Notes: a model not told the origin generated them from the letters alone. A DNA stretch of 64,000 bases from Paenibacillus polysaccharolyticus (GCF_900102085.1 NZ_FMVM01000008.1:62001-126000), one strand, 5' to 3'; numbered from the stretch's first letter, positions 26,210 through 37,052 are shown. A program made the numbers and translations.

Positions 26210-29200
26210 ATGTCTAGTGATGTGGAATTAAACATAGCGACCAATCAAATGATTACTGATTTGAACAAGGCTCTTCGGGAAATTGCCAGTAAAATGAATT
26301 CACTCAAAGTGAAGGTAGATTTTGATCCGAGCTTTTTACAGGGGCTCACTTCTTATGCGGATGGCATGAACCGATTAAACCATACGATGATTGAGAATAA
26401 AATGCTTATGCAGAGTAGCTTGGATGAGTATAAGCGTATGCAAATCAATCAGGAGCGCCTGCGCAATATGACAGCAGCTGAGACAGCGGCGTATGAGAAA
26501 CAACGGGTATCCATTAAACGCTTGGAACAAGAGTTGGCAGGCTACACCTTAACAAAAGATAAAGCAATTAAAAATCATGCAGGCGTAATTACAGGATATA
26601 CCAAAACGTATAAAGATGAATTAGGACAACTCCTTACGGTAAACACGAACACTTCTGGTCAAGTGAAAAATTACGATAAAGTGATGGAATATGCCGCGGG
26701 ACAACGGCGTGCTCTGAATCAAAAGAATCTAGAGAATCAACAACGTGAAGCTGTTCTCAGTGAAGAGCAATCTACACGAAGAGCTTTGGAACAACAAACA
26801 GCCCTTAGAAACGCTGCCAAAGACGATGCCCATCGGCAAGCGTTACAACAGAACACTAAAATGAATGAAGATCTGCGGAAATCGATTGCGATAACAGAAG
26901 AAAAAATCATACAAGCTTCCCAAAAGTATAACTTAAACGGGAAGGTATCCGATGGCTTAAAAACGTTAAGAAGTGAAATGTTACTTCTAAATTCATCTAT
27001 GTCAACTGTGGGTTACAAAGCAACTGCAGAACGCTTGGCTCAACTCAATGACCAGCTTAAAGCGACCACCCGTTCATCTGCCGGAGCAGGAGGAGAAATC
27101 AAGACCTTAGGAGAGGTTATGAAGGGAGCTTCGGCTATGGCTGGGGGATGGATGAGTAATGTCACTTCATTAATCCAGCCCATGGATGTTCTGCGAAAAG
27201 CAATTCAGTCCATTATAAGTATGGATGGTCAGATGAATCAATTAGAACGATCGATAGGAAGTTCGTTTGACGAAGAGCGGATGCTGGCTGGCAGTAACCG
27301 TATTGCTCAATCCACAGGGCGTAGTATGTCTGAAGTGAACGGCAATTTAATTGGCTTTGCCAATCAAGGATTTGATGAGGCGGACACATTAAGTCTAGGA
27401 AAAGCAGCAAGTGTATTGCAAAATATATCCAGCCTTACACCGGCTGAATCGGTGAACACACTGAGTTTGGCTATGGCTTCTTTTAATATCGAAGCAGATA
27501 AAAGTATGAGCATTGCAGATAAGCTCAAAGAAGTTAGCGGAATTTACGGTGTATCCAGCAAAGATCTGGCCTTATCTTTAACATCAGCTGGTGCAGCCGC
27601 GAAATCATTCGGGGTTTCCATAGAGGAACTGCTTGGCAATACGGCAGCAATCAGCAGCATCACTCGCGAAAGTGGTGACGTTGTTGGGCGAGGATTGAAG
27701 TCGATATACACCAAGCTGGGTTCAGACGAACAATCTAAAGGGATATTAGAATCCGTTGGGATCTCCAAAGCAGATAAAGATGTAACAACATTGCTGGATG
27801 AATTGGCTGGAAAATGGAATCAGCTGACCAAGGCGCAACAGCAAAATACAGCCCTGGGTTTAGCCGGACAAGATCAGACAGCGACATTTACCGCGTTGAT
27901 GCAAAATTGGGGAACTTCCCTGAATGCATCCGAATCGGCTCTGCATTCGCAAGGTGCAGCTATGAAGGACAACGAGATCTATATGGGTTCACTTGGGGCA
28001 CGAATCCAAAATATGCAGACCGCATGGGAGGGGCTCACCCTTGCTTTAGGCAATGCCTTGGTGTCTGACACCCTCATCACGATCACCTCACTTGTGACGG
28101 GACTATTAAACTGGATGTCTAAATTGGGTAATGGTTTTGTAGGCTTTGGAGTAGCAGGCATAGCTGTAGGTTTGTTGAGTGCTTCTTTACGTATTTTAAC
28201 CTTTGAAATTATAAAGACCGTGTTCGCATTGAAAGGAATTGAGGTTTCAACGGTTGCTGCAAGCGTGGGGACAAAAGCTTTAAGTATGAGTATCAATATA
28301 TTAAAGAACTCCTTTAAAGCCTTAGCAATGAGTTTGGGGGTAGGAGCTTTATTTGCCGTACTTGGGACTGCGCTTGAGTGGATTATGGGGATGTTTTCTA
28401 GTACTACCCAAGCAACCGAGGATTTTTCGGATAAAACTGAAGCGCTGAACCAGAAGGTGTATGATCTAAATGGGTTAAAAGCTTTGTCGGCTGAGTACGA
28501 AACATTGACAAGACAAATTTCACTTAACTATGAGGAGAAAACAAGGCTTGCTCAAATAGAAAGTGAGTTGGCTTCCAAATATGGTATTCACACAGAAAAC
28601 GTTCAGGGTCAAACAAAATCATTAGATGCCAACATGGAAGCAATTAAAGAAAAGAAACAACTACTTGAAGATGAGATAAGATTAGAACGTGAAAAAGCAG
28701 AACTAGCTTATAATGCAAACGCAACTAAGATTGAATCAGAAATTGCTGATAAACGGAAAGAAGTCCTCCAAAGAGATGCAAGAGTAGATGAGACTAAAGA
28801 AGGTTATCTTTGGGGTCTGAAAAATATGAGCACCTTTGGTTCTTATGAAAAAAACATGTTTGAAATGAGTGCACAAGATTATGAAGAAGCACTTGCTCTG
28901 CAACAAGAGTCTAATGAAAGTCTCAAGGCTCTAACAACTCAGAAAGTGACGATTGTAAAAGATGCTGCAAAAGCATACATAGATGCAGAAGCGCAAAAAA
29001 ATGTTGAGATTAAAAAAAATACTCTTGAATTCATGGAGATTTATGCTTATGCCGCTACACAGAGTGGATTATCTAAAGATCAGATAAATTCAAATCTAGG
29101 TAAGGCGTTTGAACAGATTCAAAATTCAGATATTAGAAACCCAGAACAAGCAATGAAATTCTTGAACACACTTCCAGGGCTAGGGAAACTCACAGCAGAT

Positions 29201-32200
29201 GCATTCAAGGAAGTAAACAATTCTTTTATGCAGATGGATTTTAGTGGAACAATTGCAGCAACAGAGAAAGTTAAAGATAATGCCCAAATGATATCGGAGT
29301 GGGGCGAGTTTGCTTCAGATACTAAACAGGAATTCGAGTTATTAAACCAAGCACAGTCTGAGCTAGCTAACAATAATAATCTCTCAACAGCTACAATACA
29401 AAAAATGAATGAAAAATACGGGGATTTTATTAAGGTTACCGGTTTAAGTAAAGAAGCAACACTTAAATTTATTCAGGCTGAAAAAAGAAAAAAGATTGAA
29501 TATATTAATTCTGAAATTGAAATGACCAAGGAAGCTATTCGACAAGCGCGTAATCGAATTAAAATAACACAGCTTGAGATAGAAGCTTTTGAACAAAGAA
29601 GCAAAGCAGCAAACTCTGCGAAAATTTCAGAGCTCTCTAACCAAATTAATAATGGAGAAATTTCTGAACAAGAAGCTGAAAAATTGTATGGCGCATATCG
29701 AAGAAATAATGCCCTATACGACTCACAAGGTAAGCTACTTGTTAACAATGCAAAACTTGGAGAATATGCAGCTGAGAAGGCAATTATTAATGAACAATTA
29801 GCTAAATTAAATTTACTTAATATTACGAAGGATGAACTAACCGGTACTGTTAACAATGGTAACAAAGCAACAAAAGACTCAACTTCGTTAAACGACAAGT
29901 CAAATAATTCTTTAAAAGAATCCATCGATCTATTAACTAAGTTACAACTGAAAATTGAGAAAGTGGATAAATCACTAGAGAATCTTCGAAACAAGAGACG
30001 TTTAATTGAACCAGGTTCCGCGGCTTATCGTAAATCGCTTATGCAAGAAAATGCACTACTCTCTGAAAAATCAAAACTTCTTGCCGAAGGGATTAAAAAT
30101 CCCAATAAATTGATTGCTTCAAATACAGAAAAAGGAAGTAAAGAAAATGGTAAAAGTACAGGAGCAGTATCTAGTGAAACGGTTGAAGCTCAATCGAAGG
30201 CAAGTCAAGAAAAAGAAGAAACAGATTATCAGATAATAGTTAATCAGCGTAGTGTTATTGATGATGTTATATTGGAATCTAACAATAAAATTACTCGATA
30301 TCAAAATGATAGAGAGTTATCTTCGAATCAACAGAAACAGTTTACAAGTGATAGTGTTGAATGGCGGAAAGAGGAAGGAAAACAAAGTTCTCTTCTACAG
30401 AAAGAAAAAAGAGAGATCGAACAGCAAAATATGACTCTTTCTAAACTTCTTAAAGATAAAAAAATAAACTCAGAAGAATATAATCAGAAAATTTCTGAAA
30501 ACGATTCTAAAATTTGGGCTTTAGAAGAAGAGATTCAGACCAAGCGTGTTAACGTGGTCCGTTCTCAGATGGAGTCATATGATAACAAGATTAAGGAAAC
30601 GGACTACCAGTTAGATTTAAGCAATGCCAAATTAAAGAGTTTAACTGAAGGAACTATTGAATACAATCAAGCACTTCAAGATCAGATTCCTATTCTTCAA
30701 CATAAAAAAAGTCTGCAGCAAGATGAACTTTCATATTTGGAAAAACAGTTGTCTAGAACCGATCTTTCTCCTGCGAAAATAGCTGAATTAACACAAGAAT
30801 TTAACAAATTAAAACTCGAATTATATGGAACAGATGAGTCACTCAAATCAATAAATGATCAATTGTTAGCGAAAAAGGAAGCATCAGCTGACAAAATCAT
30901 TGAAGACTATAAAAAGGTCATTGAGCAGCAGCGTGATCTTGCCTTGGATGCGATTGATGAACAACGGAAAGCAGAAGACAAGCGTCATGAAGAACGAAAC
31001 AAAAACCTGGACGAAGAGCAGAAGAAATTCGAAACATACATCAACGCTCGCTTGAAGGCTCTCGATCGTGAAAATTCCTCTACGGATTACGCAGAAGAGC
31101 TGACCAAGAAAAAGAATGAACGTCAGAAAATTGTGGACAAACTCAACGTGCTGTCATTGGACAACTCCATGGAGGCCAAAGCGAAACGCAAAGACCTAAC
31201 GGAACAACTCACAGCGGTTGATGAAGAGATTGCCAAATATGAACGGGATCGTTCGCGAGAAATGGTCAAGCAGGGATTACAGGATCAGCTCGAAGATCGC
31301 AAAAACTACAATGATCAATTAAAAGAAGAAGAAGATAAGCTCAATAAAGATGAAATAGATAAATTAGATGATAAGAAAAAGAAAACGGAACGTCACTACA
31401 AAGATATTCTGGAAAATGAGAAGAGCTTCTATCAATTAAAACAAAATTTGATGAGTAATGATGTTGCGGTGGTCAATGCCAGTTTGAATACAATCGGAGA
31501 AGCGTATAAAACGTTATTTGATGGCATTCGACAACATGTTTTTGAAACTTCTGTGGAAATGGAAAATTTGATCTATAAATTTTCAGAGCCTGAGAAGGCA
31601 CTCGCTAAATTTAAAGCGGGCGACTATTCGTCTTCCGATTCAGGGTCACAGACATCTTCAGGCAGTGCAAGCAGCGGTTCATTGGAAGATTTTAAAATCA
31701 AGGGCACGACGGAGGCGCGAAGGGACTGGACTTATTATTTAGATAATAAAAGTAAAGCCGAGAACATCAGAAAAGAGATGGGCTTATATAATAAGGACTC
31801 CTATAAGTATCAGCAACTGGAGAAGGAGTTTAAAAAGCTGCAAGAGGAGAACCAAAAGTACAGGGATAAGTATCAATTTCCCGATAACAGCTATGCGGAG
31901 CTGCTTAAGCTTAAAATTTTCTCTGCAGATACGGGCGGCTTGACCCCAGCATTTTCTGGCGCGAAATTCCTGCTTGCTCATGAGAAAGAGCTTATTCTAA
32001 ACCAATCGGATACATCGAATCTATTAAAGATTGTAGATGTTGTCCGCGGAATAACAGAACGAATCAAAACCGGATTTGATTTCGGTGCGTTGAAATTTTC
32101 ACAAAACGATGTTGCTGGAACAACGGATAATCGCATCCAGATTGATAAAGTGGAGATTGTGGCTAAGGATCAGGAGTCGGGTATGAGCTTGCTGGGGAAA

Positions 32201-32245
32201 TTTGAAGAAGCATTAAACAACAAACTCAAGTTGAGAACCATTTAG
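26210..32245 (+). CDS. Phage tail tape measure protein
   Basis: At 2,011 residues this is the largest gene of the locus. It has long coiled-coil stretches and a TP901-type tape-measure core at ~340-540 (SGIYGVSSKDLALSLTSAGA, TKLGSDEQSKG). Two or three hydrophobic segments lie at ~620-730 (WMSKLGNGFVGFGVAGIAVG, LGVGALFAVLGTALEWIMG) that could insert into the target membrane. It sets tail length; by the usual ~0.15 nm per residue it would give a tail near 300 nm. The stretch encoding residues ~740-1,560 is visibly more AT-rich and Lys/Asn-rich than both ends, which suggests an inserted or exchanged segment. The ribosome site is AAAGGAGTG. Confidence 0.93.
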   Translation: MSSDVELNIATNQMITDLNKALREIASKMNSLKVKVDFDPSFLQGLTSYADGMNRLNHTMIENKMLMQSSLDEYKRMQINQERLRNMTAAETAAYEKQRVSIKRLEQELAGYTLTKDKAIKNHAGVITGYTKTYKDELGQLLTVNTNTSGQVKNYDKVMEYAAGQRRALNQKNLENQQREAVLSEEQSTRRALEQQTALRNAAKDDAHRQALQQNTKMNEDLRKSIAITEEKIIQASQKYNLNGKVSDGLKTLRSEMLLLNSSMSTVGYKATAERLAQLNDQLKATTRSSAGAGGEIKTLGEVMKGASAMAGGWMSNVTSLIQPMDVLRKAIQSIISMDGQMNQLERSIGSSFDEERMLAGSNRIAQSTGRSMSEVNGNLIGFANQGFDEADTLSLGKAASVLQNISSLTPAESVNTLSLAMASFNIEADKSMSIADKLKEVSGIYGVSSKDLALSLTSAGAAAKSFGVSIEELLGNTAAISSITRESGDVVGRGLKSIYTKLGSDEQSKGILESVGISKADKDVTTLLDELAGKWNQLTKAQQQNTALGLAGQDQTATFTALMQNWGTSLNASESALHSQGAAMKDNEIYMGSLGARIQNMQTAWEGLTLALGNALVSDTLITITSLVTGLLNWMSKLGNGFVGFGVAGIAVGLLSASLRILTFEIIKTVFALKGIEVSTVAASVGTKALSMSINILKNSFKALAMSLGVGALFAVLGTALEWIMGMFSSTTQATEDFSDKTEALNQKVYDLNGLKALSAEYETLTRQISLNYEEKTRLAQIESELASKYGIHTENVQGQTKSLDANMEAIKEKKQLLEDEIRLEREKAELAYNANATKIESEIADKRKEVLQRDARVDETKEGYLWGLKNMSTFGSYEKNMFEMSAQDYEEALALQQESNESLKALTTQKVTIVKDAAKAYIDAEAQKNVEIKKNTLEFMEIYAYAATQSGLSKDQINSNLGKAFEQIQNSDIRNPEQAMKFLNTLPGLGKLTADAFKEVNNSFMQMDFSGTIAATEKVKDNAQMISEWGEFASDTKQEFELLNQAQSELANNNNLSTATIQKMNEKYGDFIKVTGLSKEATLKFIQAEKRKKIEYINSEIEMTKEAIRQARNRIKITQLEIEAFEQRSKAANSAKISELSNQINNGEISEQEAEKLYGAYRRNNALYDSQGKLLVNNAKLGEYAAEKAIINEQLAKLNLLNITKDELTGTVNNGNKATKDSTSLNDKSNNSLKESIDLLTKLQLKIEKVDKSLENLRNKRRLIEPGSAAYRKSLMQENALLSEKSKLLAEGIKNPNKLIASNTEKGSKENGKSTGAVSSETVEAQSKASQEKEETDYQIIVNQRSVIDDVILESNNKITRYQNDRELSSNQQKQFTSDSVEWRKEEGKQSSLLQKEKREIEQQNMTLSKLLKDKKINSEEYNQKISENDSKIWALEEEIQTKRVNVVRSQMESYDNKIKETDYQLDLSNAKLKSLTEGTIEYNQALQDQIPILQHKKSLQQDELSYLEKQLSRTDLSPAKIAELTQEFNKLKLELYGTDESLKSINDQLLAKKEASADKIIEDYKKVIEQQRDLALDAIDEQRKAEDKRHEERNKNLDEEQKKFETYINARLKALDRENSSTDYAEELTKKKNERQKIVDKLNVLSLDNSMEAKAKRKDLTEQLTAVDEEIAKYERDRSREMVKQGLQDQLEDRKNYNDQLKEEEDKLNKDEIDKLDDKKKKTERHYKDILENEKSFYQLKQNLMSNDVAVVNASLNTIGEAYKTLFDGIRQHVFETSVEMENLIYKFSEPEKALAKFKAGDYSSSDSGSQTSSGSASSGSLEDFKIKGTTEARRDWTYYLDNKSKAENIRKEMGLYNKDSYKYQQLEKEFKKLQEENQKYRDKYQFPDNSYAELLKLKIFSADTGGLTPAFSGAKFLLAHEKELILNQSDTSNLLKIVDVVRGITERIKTGFDFGALKFSQNDVAGTTDNRIQIDKVEIVAKDQESGMSLLGKFEEALNNKLKLRTI

Positions 32246-32272
32246 AGGAAGAGCATGAGCTCTTCCTTTTTC
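32246..32272 (+). terminator. Terminator directly behind the tape measure gene
   Basis: A perfect 9-bp stem AGGAAGAGC-ATGA-GCTCTTCCT is followed by T5 (C) and begins at the base after the stop codon. The next tail gene starts only ~50 nt later. Confidence 0.85.
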
Positions 32273-32295
32273 ATATGGAGAAAGGAGTGGAGACA

Positions 32296-35200
32296 TTGCC
32301 AGGTATTATAGATTATATGAAAAGGCCTATGCAGCCCCAGTATTTCTTGGCCAAACCGAATCGGGAGATCATTAGTAAACTAAGTGAGATCTGCCATGAT
32401 TCGCTCAGTATTCGCTTGAATGATATTAGTGAATTGTCCTTCTCATTGCCTTATCACGTGGATATAGCCCATGTGTTGCATAAAAACAAAAACGTAGAAT
32501 TAATCAAAGAGCGTTACTTGATTAAAATGGTGCAAGGAGCGCATATTGAATGGTTCACCATCAACAGTCTTGAAGATGATCTTGGTGATTCTGACATGTT
32601 AAATGTGCGATGTTACTCTCTGGCTAGAGAACTGGCGGACAAGCGTATCAATCGTTATTTGGCAGAGTCTTATCATGCAGAGCAAGTATTAACAGAGTTG
32701 CTGGCGAATACTCTTTGGAATCTAGATGTTCTGGATGCTGACTTTAAATTAAGCTACAGGACATTTGATTTCTCGTCTAATAGCGTGCTTGAGGCCGTAT
32801 TTTCAGTAGCAGAGACATATAATGCTATCGTTCATTTGGATACCGACCAAAGACTGATCAGCATGACCAAACCTGAACTAACCGGAATTAATCGGGGATT
32901 GACCGTAGGGTATGGGAAGTTGTTAAAAAGTATGAACCGAGAGACGAGTGCCGAAGAAATGGTCACGAGATTGTATGCAACAGGTAGAGATGGATTAGGC
33001 ATTCAAAAGGTGAATCCTACAGGACAGAACTACATTGAGAATTATGGATATTGGTTATACCCATTTGAACGGGATGCTTCCCGTAAGGTGACTTCCTCCA
33101 GTCTATGGATGTCCGATTCGTTATGTCACGCGCTACTGGATTACAATGCATTGGTAGATGCAAACAGAGAGAAGTTTAATCAATATCTGAACCGACTGGA
33201 GACTTACGAGAAAGAGTTAATTCCATTACAGGTTGATCTGAACAAGCTGCAGAATGATGAGGCTGTGCTGGAGGAAGTAACGCTGTCCCAACAGTTCGCA
33301 GATAAAATGTTTTTTGAAAAGTACACTCACTCGGGTACCACATCTCGAACCTTCCAGGTAAATGCTGATTTTGCGTATGCAGTTATGATCAAACTTGAAC
33401 CCGCTACTGGAGTAAATCTTTCCGTGAATGGAGCAGGAGTTAGCGCGGTATCCGGGAAGTGGACTGTGCTGGGCAAGTATCGAGGAACAAGTTCCATCCA
33501 TGTAAGTTTAAACGGAGGAACAGCGAATTGTTTTATTCAAGTCAATTCAATCAATCTGGATGAGTACCAGACATCTTCGAATGAAGCAGCTATTGTGGAG
33601 CGTTACAGTCTGGATCAGAAGAAGAACCAAATTTCATTGAAAGAGCTTGAAATCACCAGCCTTAATGGAAAAATTGGTGATGTCAAAAAACAGATTACAC
33701 AGCTCCAGGTTCAATTGGCGGCAGAAAACAATTTTACCTCAGAGCAGTTGCAGGAGCTCGATTACTTTGTCATTGAACGTGAATTTAACGAGGATACATA
33801 TATCGATGAGAAGGATTTGTACGACGCTGCTTTGGAAAAATTCAAGGAATTACAAATTCCACAACTATCCGTAGATATAGACGTCGTTAACTTTCTGGAG
33901 ATTGTAGAGGAACAGTTCAACTGGGATAAGCTCAATCTCGGCGATTTTGTTAATGTGAAATATGATTCCATAGGTATGAGTGTGACTGCACGTATCAGTG
34001 AAATTCAATATGACTATGAATCTTCATCGATCAAACTGACGTTATCCAACATCAAAAATGTAAATGATGAGTCTACCCGAATAGAGAAATTTTTGAACGA
34101 AACCAAAAACACGTCAATCGTCGTGGATACGAATAAAACCAAATGGGGCAAGGCTGTAGTAGATTCATCCGATATGAGTAAGCTATTCGATCGCTTCTGG
34201 AATAAGGTGACGAATGAAATTAATATGTCCGTCAATAACACGGTGGATATTAACAACAAGGGAATCACCATTACAGACCCTGATGATCCGCTACGGTTTC
34301 TACGTCTGACTAATGGTGCACTTGGGCTAACACGCTCAGGAGGATTGAGATATGAAACGGCGATCACAGCAGATGGACTTATTGCAGAGATGGTTCTGGG
34401 CAAAATTATTTTGGGGCAACGAGTAGTCATTGGTGATACAACGGGTGTATTTACGATTGAAGGGTCCAGACTCATGATTGATGATCGGTGTGGAAGGGAA
34501 GTCGTTAAGCTTGGGTTACTTTCAGATCAGCCAGATCGCTTTGGATTTTATCTGAATCGGTATGCCTCTTCCAACTGTAATGATACAACCAAGGTTAACC
34601 GGGTTTCCATGACCGCTGATGAAGGATTTGTTATTGAACGTTTTCGTAACGGAGTAGCTGATAAAACGTTTGGTACTTCGCTAGATGGTGATTTATTTGT
34701 TAAAGCGGGTGTGGATGACCAGGTCTTTACCATCGATAAAAAGGGATTAGCTCTTGGCTCAAGTGTATGGGAGAGGGCTCCTTTTCACGCGGATTATTAT
34801 GGTAATGTCTGGATGAATAAATTGTTTGCTGATGCTGCCGAGATTAAAAACTCCATGTTCAAGGATGGTGAGATCGAGGGTTCTTCACTTACCTTGCGAG
34901 ATGGAACGGGTGTAATGAAAATGTTCCCGCTAAAAGGATTCTGGGCTGGCGCAGAAGAGTTTGAGGATGCTGTTGCATCCATCGGCATGGATGGTACGGC
35001 CAAATTCAAAAAACTTAAAATTACAGATAACCAGAACACATTATTGATTGATTCAGAACAACGTAAAATTTTCATGAATCAATGGGATATTGTGGGGGCA
35101 GGTGCGATTGATGCAGAATTAATAGCGGCCAAGATGGTTACGGCAGAAGATGGTTTTATAAGTTCCATCGTTTCGGGCAAAGTTTCCACGTTAACACGTT

Positions 35201-35748
35201 CGGCTGTGCAAGGATGGTCTAATTACATCAAGATTGAAGGGAAAGAACTATCCTTTCTCACAAGTATGGCTCAAAGCGGAACAGGAACTCATAAAGCATT
35301 ATCGGATGGACGGAAGTTGTATTGGCGGAATGCGAGTCAGTCCGGTGAGATGACGACCGATACAACGAGTTGGCCAGTGATGGTGTACAGCATGACAGAC
35401 AAGACCAAGATGAAGCTTTATTTCGAGGGAGATGGACAGGCCGCTTACCCTATAATTAGTATGGGGGAGGGTGACGCAAGAGCATACGGCAAAGCGTTCA
35501 TAACCAAACCGAATGGATCGCTTGAACTGTTATATTCAGCGCAGTCTACAGGACGAGGCAGAAACCTTAAATTTACAGATGACAAAGTCATTGTAGAGTC
35601 TGAATCCGCGCCTATTGAGCTAAGCGGCAAAGAGATTATTTTCAAAACAGAAGCGGGTTCAACGATCCATATGAAGAGTGACGGAGATATAGAGATCAAA
35701 GCAAATCGTAACGTAAAATTGAACGGTCAACGCATAGATCTGAATTAG
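32296..35748 (+). CDS. Tail-associated (Tal-like) tail tip protein
   Basis: About 1,150 residues. The N-terminal ~350 residues resemble prophage endopeptidase-tail/Tal proteins (YFLAKPNREIISKLSEI, then LSFSLPYHVD). They are followed by coiled coil, a beta-domain insert at ~365-425 (SGTTSRTFQVNADFAYAVMI) and a long beta-rich C-terminus. That C-terminus ends in a VgrG/gp5-like repeat (AGSTIHMKSDGDIEIKANRN) which should form a needle. It probably closes the tail tip and opens the cell surface. The preferred start is TTG 32296, nine nt after AAAGGAG; the ATG at 32275 lies upstream of that site. No obvious peptidoglycan hydrolase domain was seen. Confidence 0.8.
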   Translation: MPGIIDYMKRPMQPQYFLAKPNREIISKLSEICHDSLSIRLNDISELSFSLPYHVDIAHVLHKNKNVELIKERYLIKMVQGAHIEWFTINSLEDDLGDSDMLNVRCYSLARELADKRINRYLAESYHAEQVLTELLANTLWNLDVLDADFKLSYRTFDFSSNSVLEAVFSVAETYNAIVHLDTDQRLISMTKPELTGINRGLTVGYGKLLKSMNRETSAEEMVTRLYATGRDGLGIQKVNPTGQNYIENYGYWLYPFERDASRKVTSSSLWMSDSLCHALLDYNALVDANREKFNQYLNRLETYEKELIPLQVDLNKLQNDEAVLEEVTLSQQFADKMFFEKYTHSGTTSRTFQVNADFAYAVMIKLEPATGVNLSVNGAGVSAVSGKWTVLGKYRGTSSIHVSLNGGTANCFIQVNSINLDEYQTSSNEAAIVERYSLDQKKNQISLKELEITSLNGKIGDVKKQITQLQVQLAAENNFTSEQLQELDYFVIEREFNEDTYIDEKDLYDAALEKFKELQIPQLSVDIDVVNFLEIVEEQFNWDKLNLGDFVNVKYDSIGMSVTARISEIQYDYESSSIKLTLSNIKNVNDESTRIEKFLNETKNTSIVVDTNKTKWGKAVVDSSDMSKLFDRFWNKVTNEINMSVNNTVDINNKGITITDPDDPLRFLRLTNGALGLTRSGGLRYETAITADGLIAEMVLGKIILGQRVVIGDTTGVFTIEGSRLMIDDRCGREVVKLGLLSDQPDRFGFYLNRYASSNCNDTTKVNRVSMTADEGFVIERFRNGVADKTFGTSLDGDLFVKAGVDDQVFTIDKKGLALGSSVWERAPFHADYYGNVWMNKLFADAAEIKNSMFKDGEIEGSSLTLRDGTGVMKMFPLKGFWAGAEEFEDAVASIGMDGTAKFKKLKITDNQNTLLIDSEQRKIFMNQWDIVGAGAIDAELIAAKMVTAEDGFISSIVSGKVSTLTRSAVQGWSNYIKIEGKELSFLTSMAQSGTGTHKALSDGRKLYWRNASQSGEMTTDTTSWPVMVYSMTDKTKMKLYFEGDGQAAYPIISMGEGDARAYGKAFITKPNGSLELLYSAQSTGRGRNLKFTDDKVIVESESAPIELSGKEIIFKTEAGSTIHMKSDGDIEIKANRNVKLNGQRIDLN

Positions 35749-35778
35749 ATTTGAATTGAAAATATCTATGGAAAGGAG

Positions 35779-36396
35779 GTGATTACTATCACGATTCGGG
35801 ATGCACTTTACTTTTCCTATGCGGGGCGGAAATCTGTGGATTTTGGCATTGTAAACGTCAATCTGAACAGCGGTATGCTTGAAGAAAGTTTTGCCCCTTC
35901 CCGGAGTATTGTGGAGGAAAAAATCAAAGGAAGGGACCGGCCCTATTTTATAAGAACAGAGGTTGAGCCCTTGCAGTTCTCAGTTTCGTTTGCATTTGAA
36001 GAAAGCTGGGATGAAGACAAAATCAGAGAAGTGGCAAGATGGCTGACGCAGCATGATTATTATCAGGAATTATCGTTTACGACCGAAGAAGGGCTTAATC
36101 CTGAAAAGATATTCTATGCTCTTGCTGTTGATGAGGCCACACTTATACACAACGGGTTAAGACAAGGATACATCTCGTTAACCTTCAGGTGTGATTCGCC
36201 TTATGCTTACTCTCCTGCAATGACAACCCGCAGATATGAATGGAAAGGGCAGGATTTTGTACATAAACCTAATTTTGATGCTGGAACGGGGTCAAAACCT
36301 ATCCTTGTGAATTCGGAAGGTCATTTGACGCTGAGCACGGTTAAACCCAAGTGGAGTGACTACCCTGAACATACCAAATGGGTTGATTTGAGATGA
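35779..36396 (+). CDS. Distal tail protein (Dit-like), N-terminal type
   Basis: This 205-residue protein has the N-terminal ring-domain pattern of Dit/Sipho_tail proteins: YAGRKSVDFGIVNVNLNSGM, then RDRPYFIRTEVEPLQFSVSF, WLTQHDYYQELSF and a final SLTFRCDSPYAYSP. The galectin-like C-terminal half of a classical Dit is missing here but occurs in the product of the gene at 37063. The start is uncertain: GTG 35779 is part of the AAAGGAGGTGA ribosome site itself, so initiation may instead use ATT or ATC codons at 35782-35794. Confidence 0.78.
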   Translation: MITITIRDALYFSYAGRKSVDFGIVNVNLNSGMLEESFAPSRSIVEEKIKGRDRPYFIRTEVEPLQFSVSFAFEESWDEDKIREVARWLTQHDYYQELSFTTEEGLNPEKIFYALAVDEATLIHNGLRQGYISLTFRCDSPYAYSPAMTTRRYEWKGQDFVHKPNFDAGTGSKPILVNSEGHLTLSTVKPKWSDYPEHTKWVDLR

Positions 36397-36416
36397 ACTC
36401 AGAAAGGAGAGATAAC

Positions 36417-37052
36417 ATGTCAACATATACAAGCAAGCTTCGATTAAAGCTGCCTGCATTCACGGATGAGGTTGAGAATACGATTCGTGATCTGGGTGAA
36501 AATTTTGAGAAATTGGATCGAAACGCAGATGACTTCGCAACCGATATTCCAACCCAGGGTGATTACGCGCAAAATATAATGATTCGTAATGCGAATTGTG
36601 TATATGGCAGCTACTATGGCTGGGTAAACACTCGAACAGGCAAGGCTGCACCGCAATGGACAAGTGTACATTCGTATCAGAATGGGGATTACATTGTGCC
36701 AACAGTGGACAACGGCCATGTATATCGCTGTGTGCAATCCGGATATTCGGGTTACCGTGAACCTGTTTTTCCTATCTCCGAAGGCATTGAATTTGAAGAT
36801 CTTCGTGCAACCAACGGGTGGGCTGCAAGCACGTATTATCAGAAAAATGATATGGTTCTGCCCTCTGTTGATAACGGGAGGTATTATTTGTGCATCCAGG
36901 CTGGAGAATCCGGGGATCAGGAACCTGTGTGGGCTGTAACGGATGGGACCACAACATATGATAAAAATGCCGTTTGGGCAAGTCACCGTATTGCAAAATG
37001 GAAAGAGATCGGTGCTGCGGCCTGGTTCCGTCCGTTTGGAAAGATAGAGTAG
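36417..37052 (+). CDS. Tail protein with duplicated carbohydrate-binding-like modules
   Basis: This 211-residue protein has a coiled N-terminal segment (LKLPAFTDEVENTIRDLGENF) followed by two similar ~50-residue modules. The first is SVHSYQNGDYIVPTVDNGHVYRCVQ with SGYREPVFP. The second is ASTYYQKNDMVLPSVDNGRYYLCIQ with SGDQEPVWA. The pattern W/Y..gD.v.P..dNG..Y.C.q.G.SG..eP resembles chitin-binding (CBM5/12-like) modules on phage fibres, so it probably binds a surface glycan. The ATG at 36417 follows AAAGGAGAG. It sits between the two Dit-like halves. Confidence 0.7.
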   Translation: MSTYTSKLRLKLPAFTDEVENTIRDLGENFEKLDRNADDFATDIPTQGDYAQNIMIRNANCVYGSYYGWVNTRTGKAAPQWTSVHSYQNGDYIVPTVDNGHVYRCVQSGYSGYREPVFPISEGIEFEDLRATNGWAASTYYQKNDMVLPSVDNGRYYLCIQAGESGDQEPVWAVTDGTTTYDKNAVWASHRIAKWKEIGAAAWFRPFGKIE

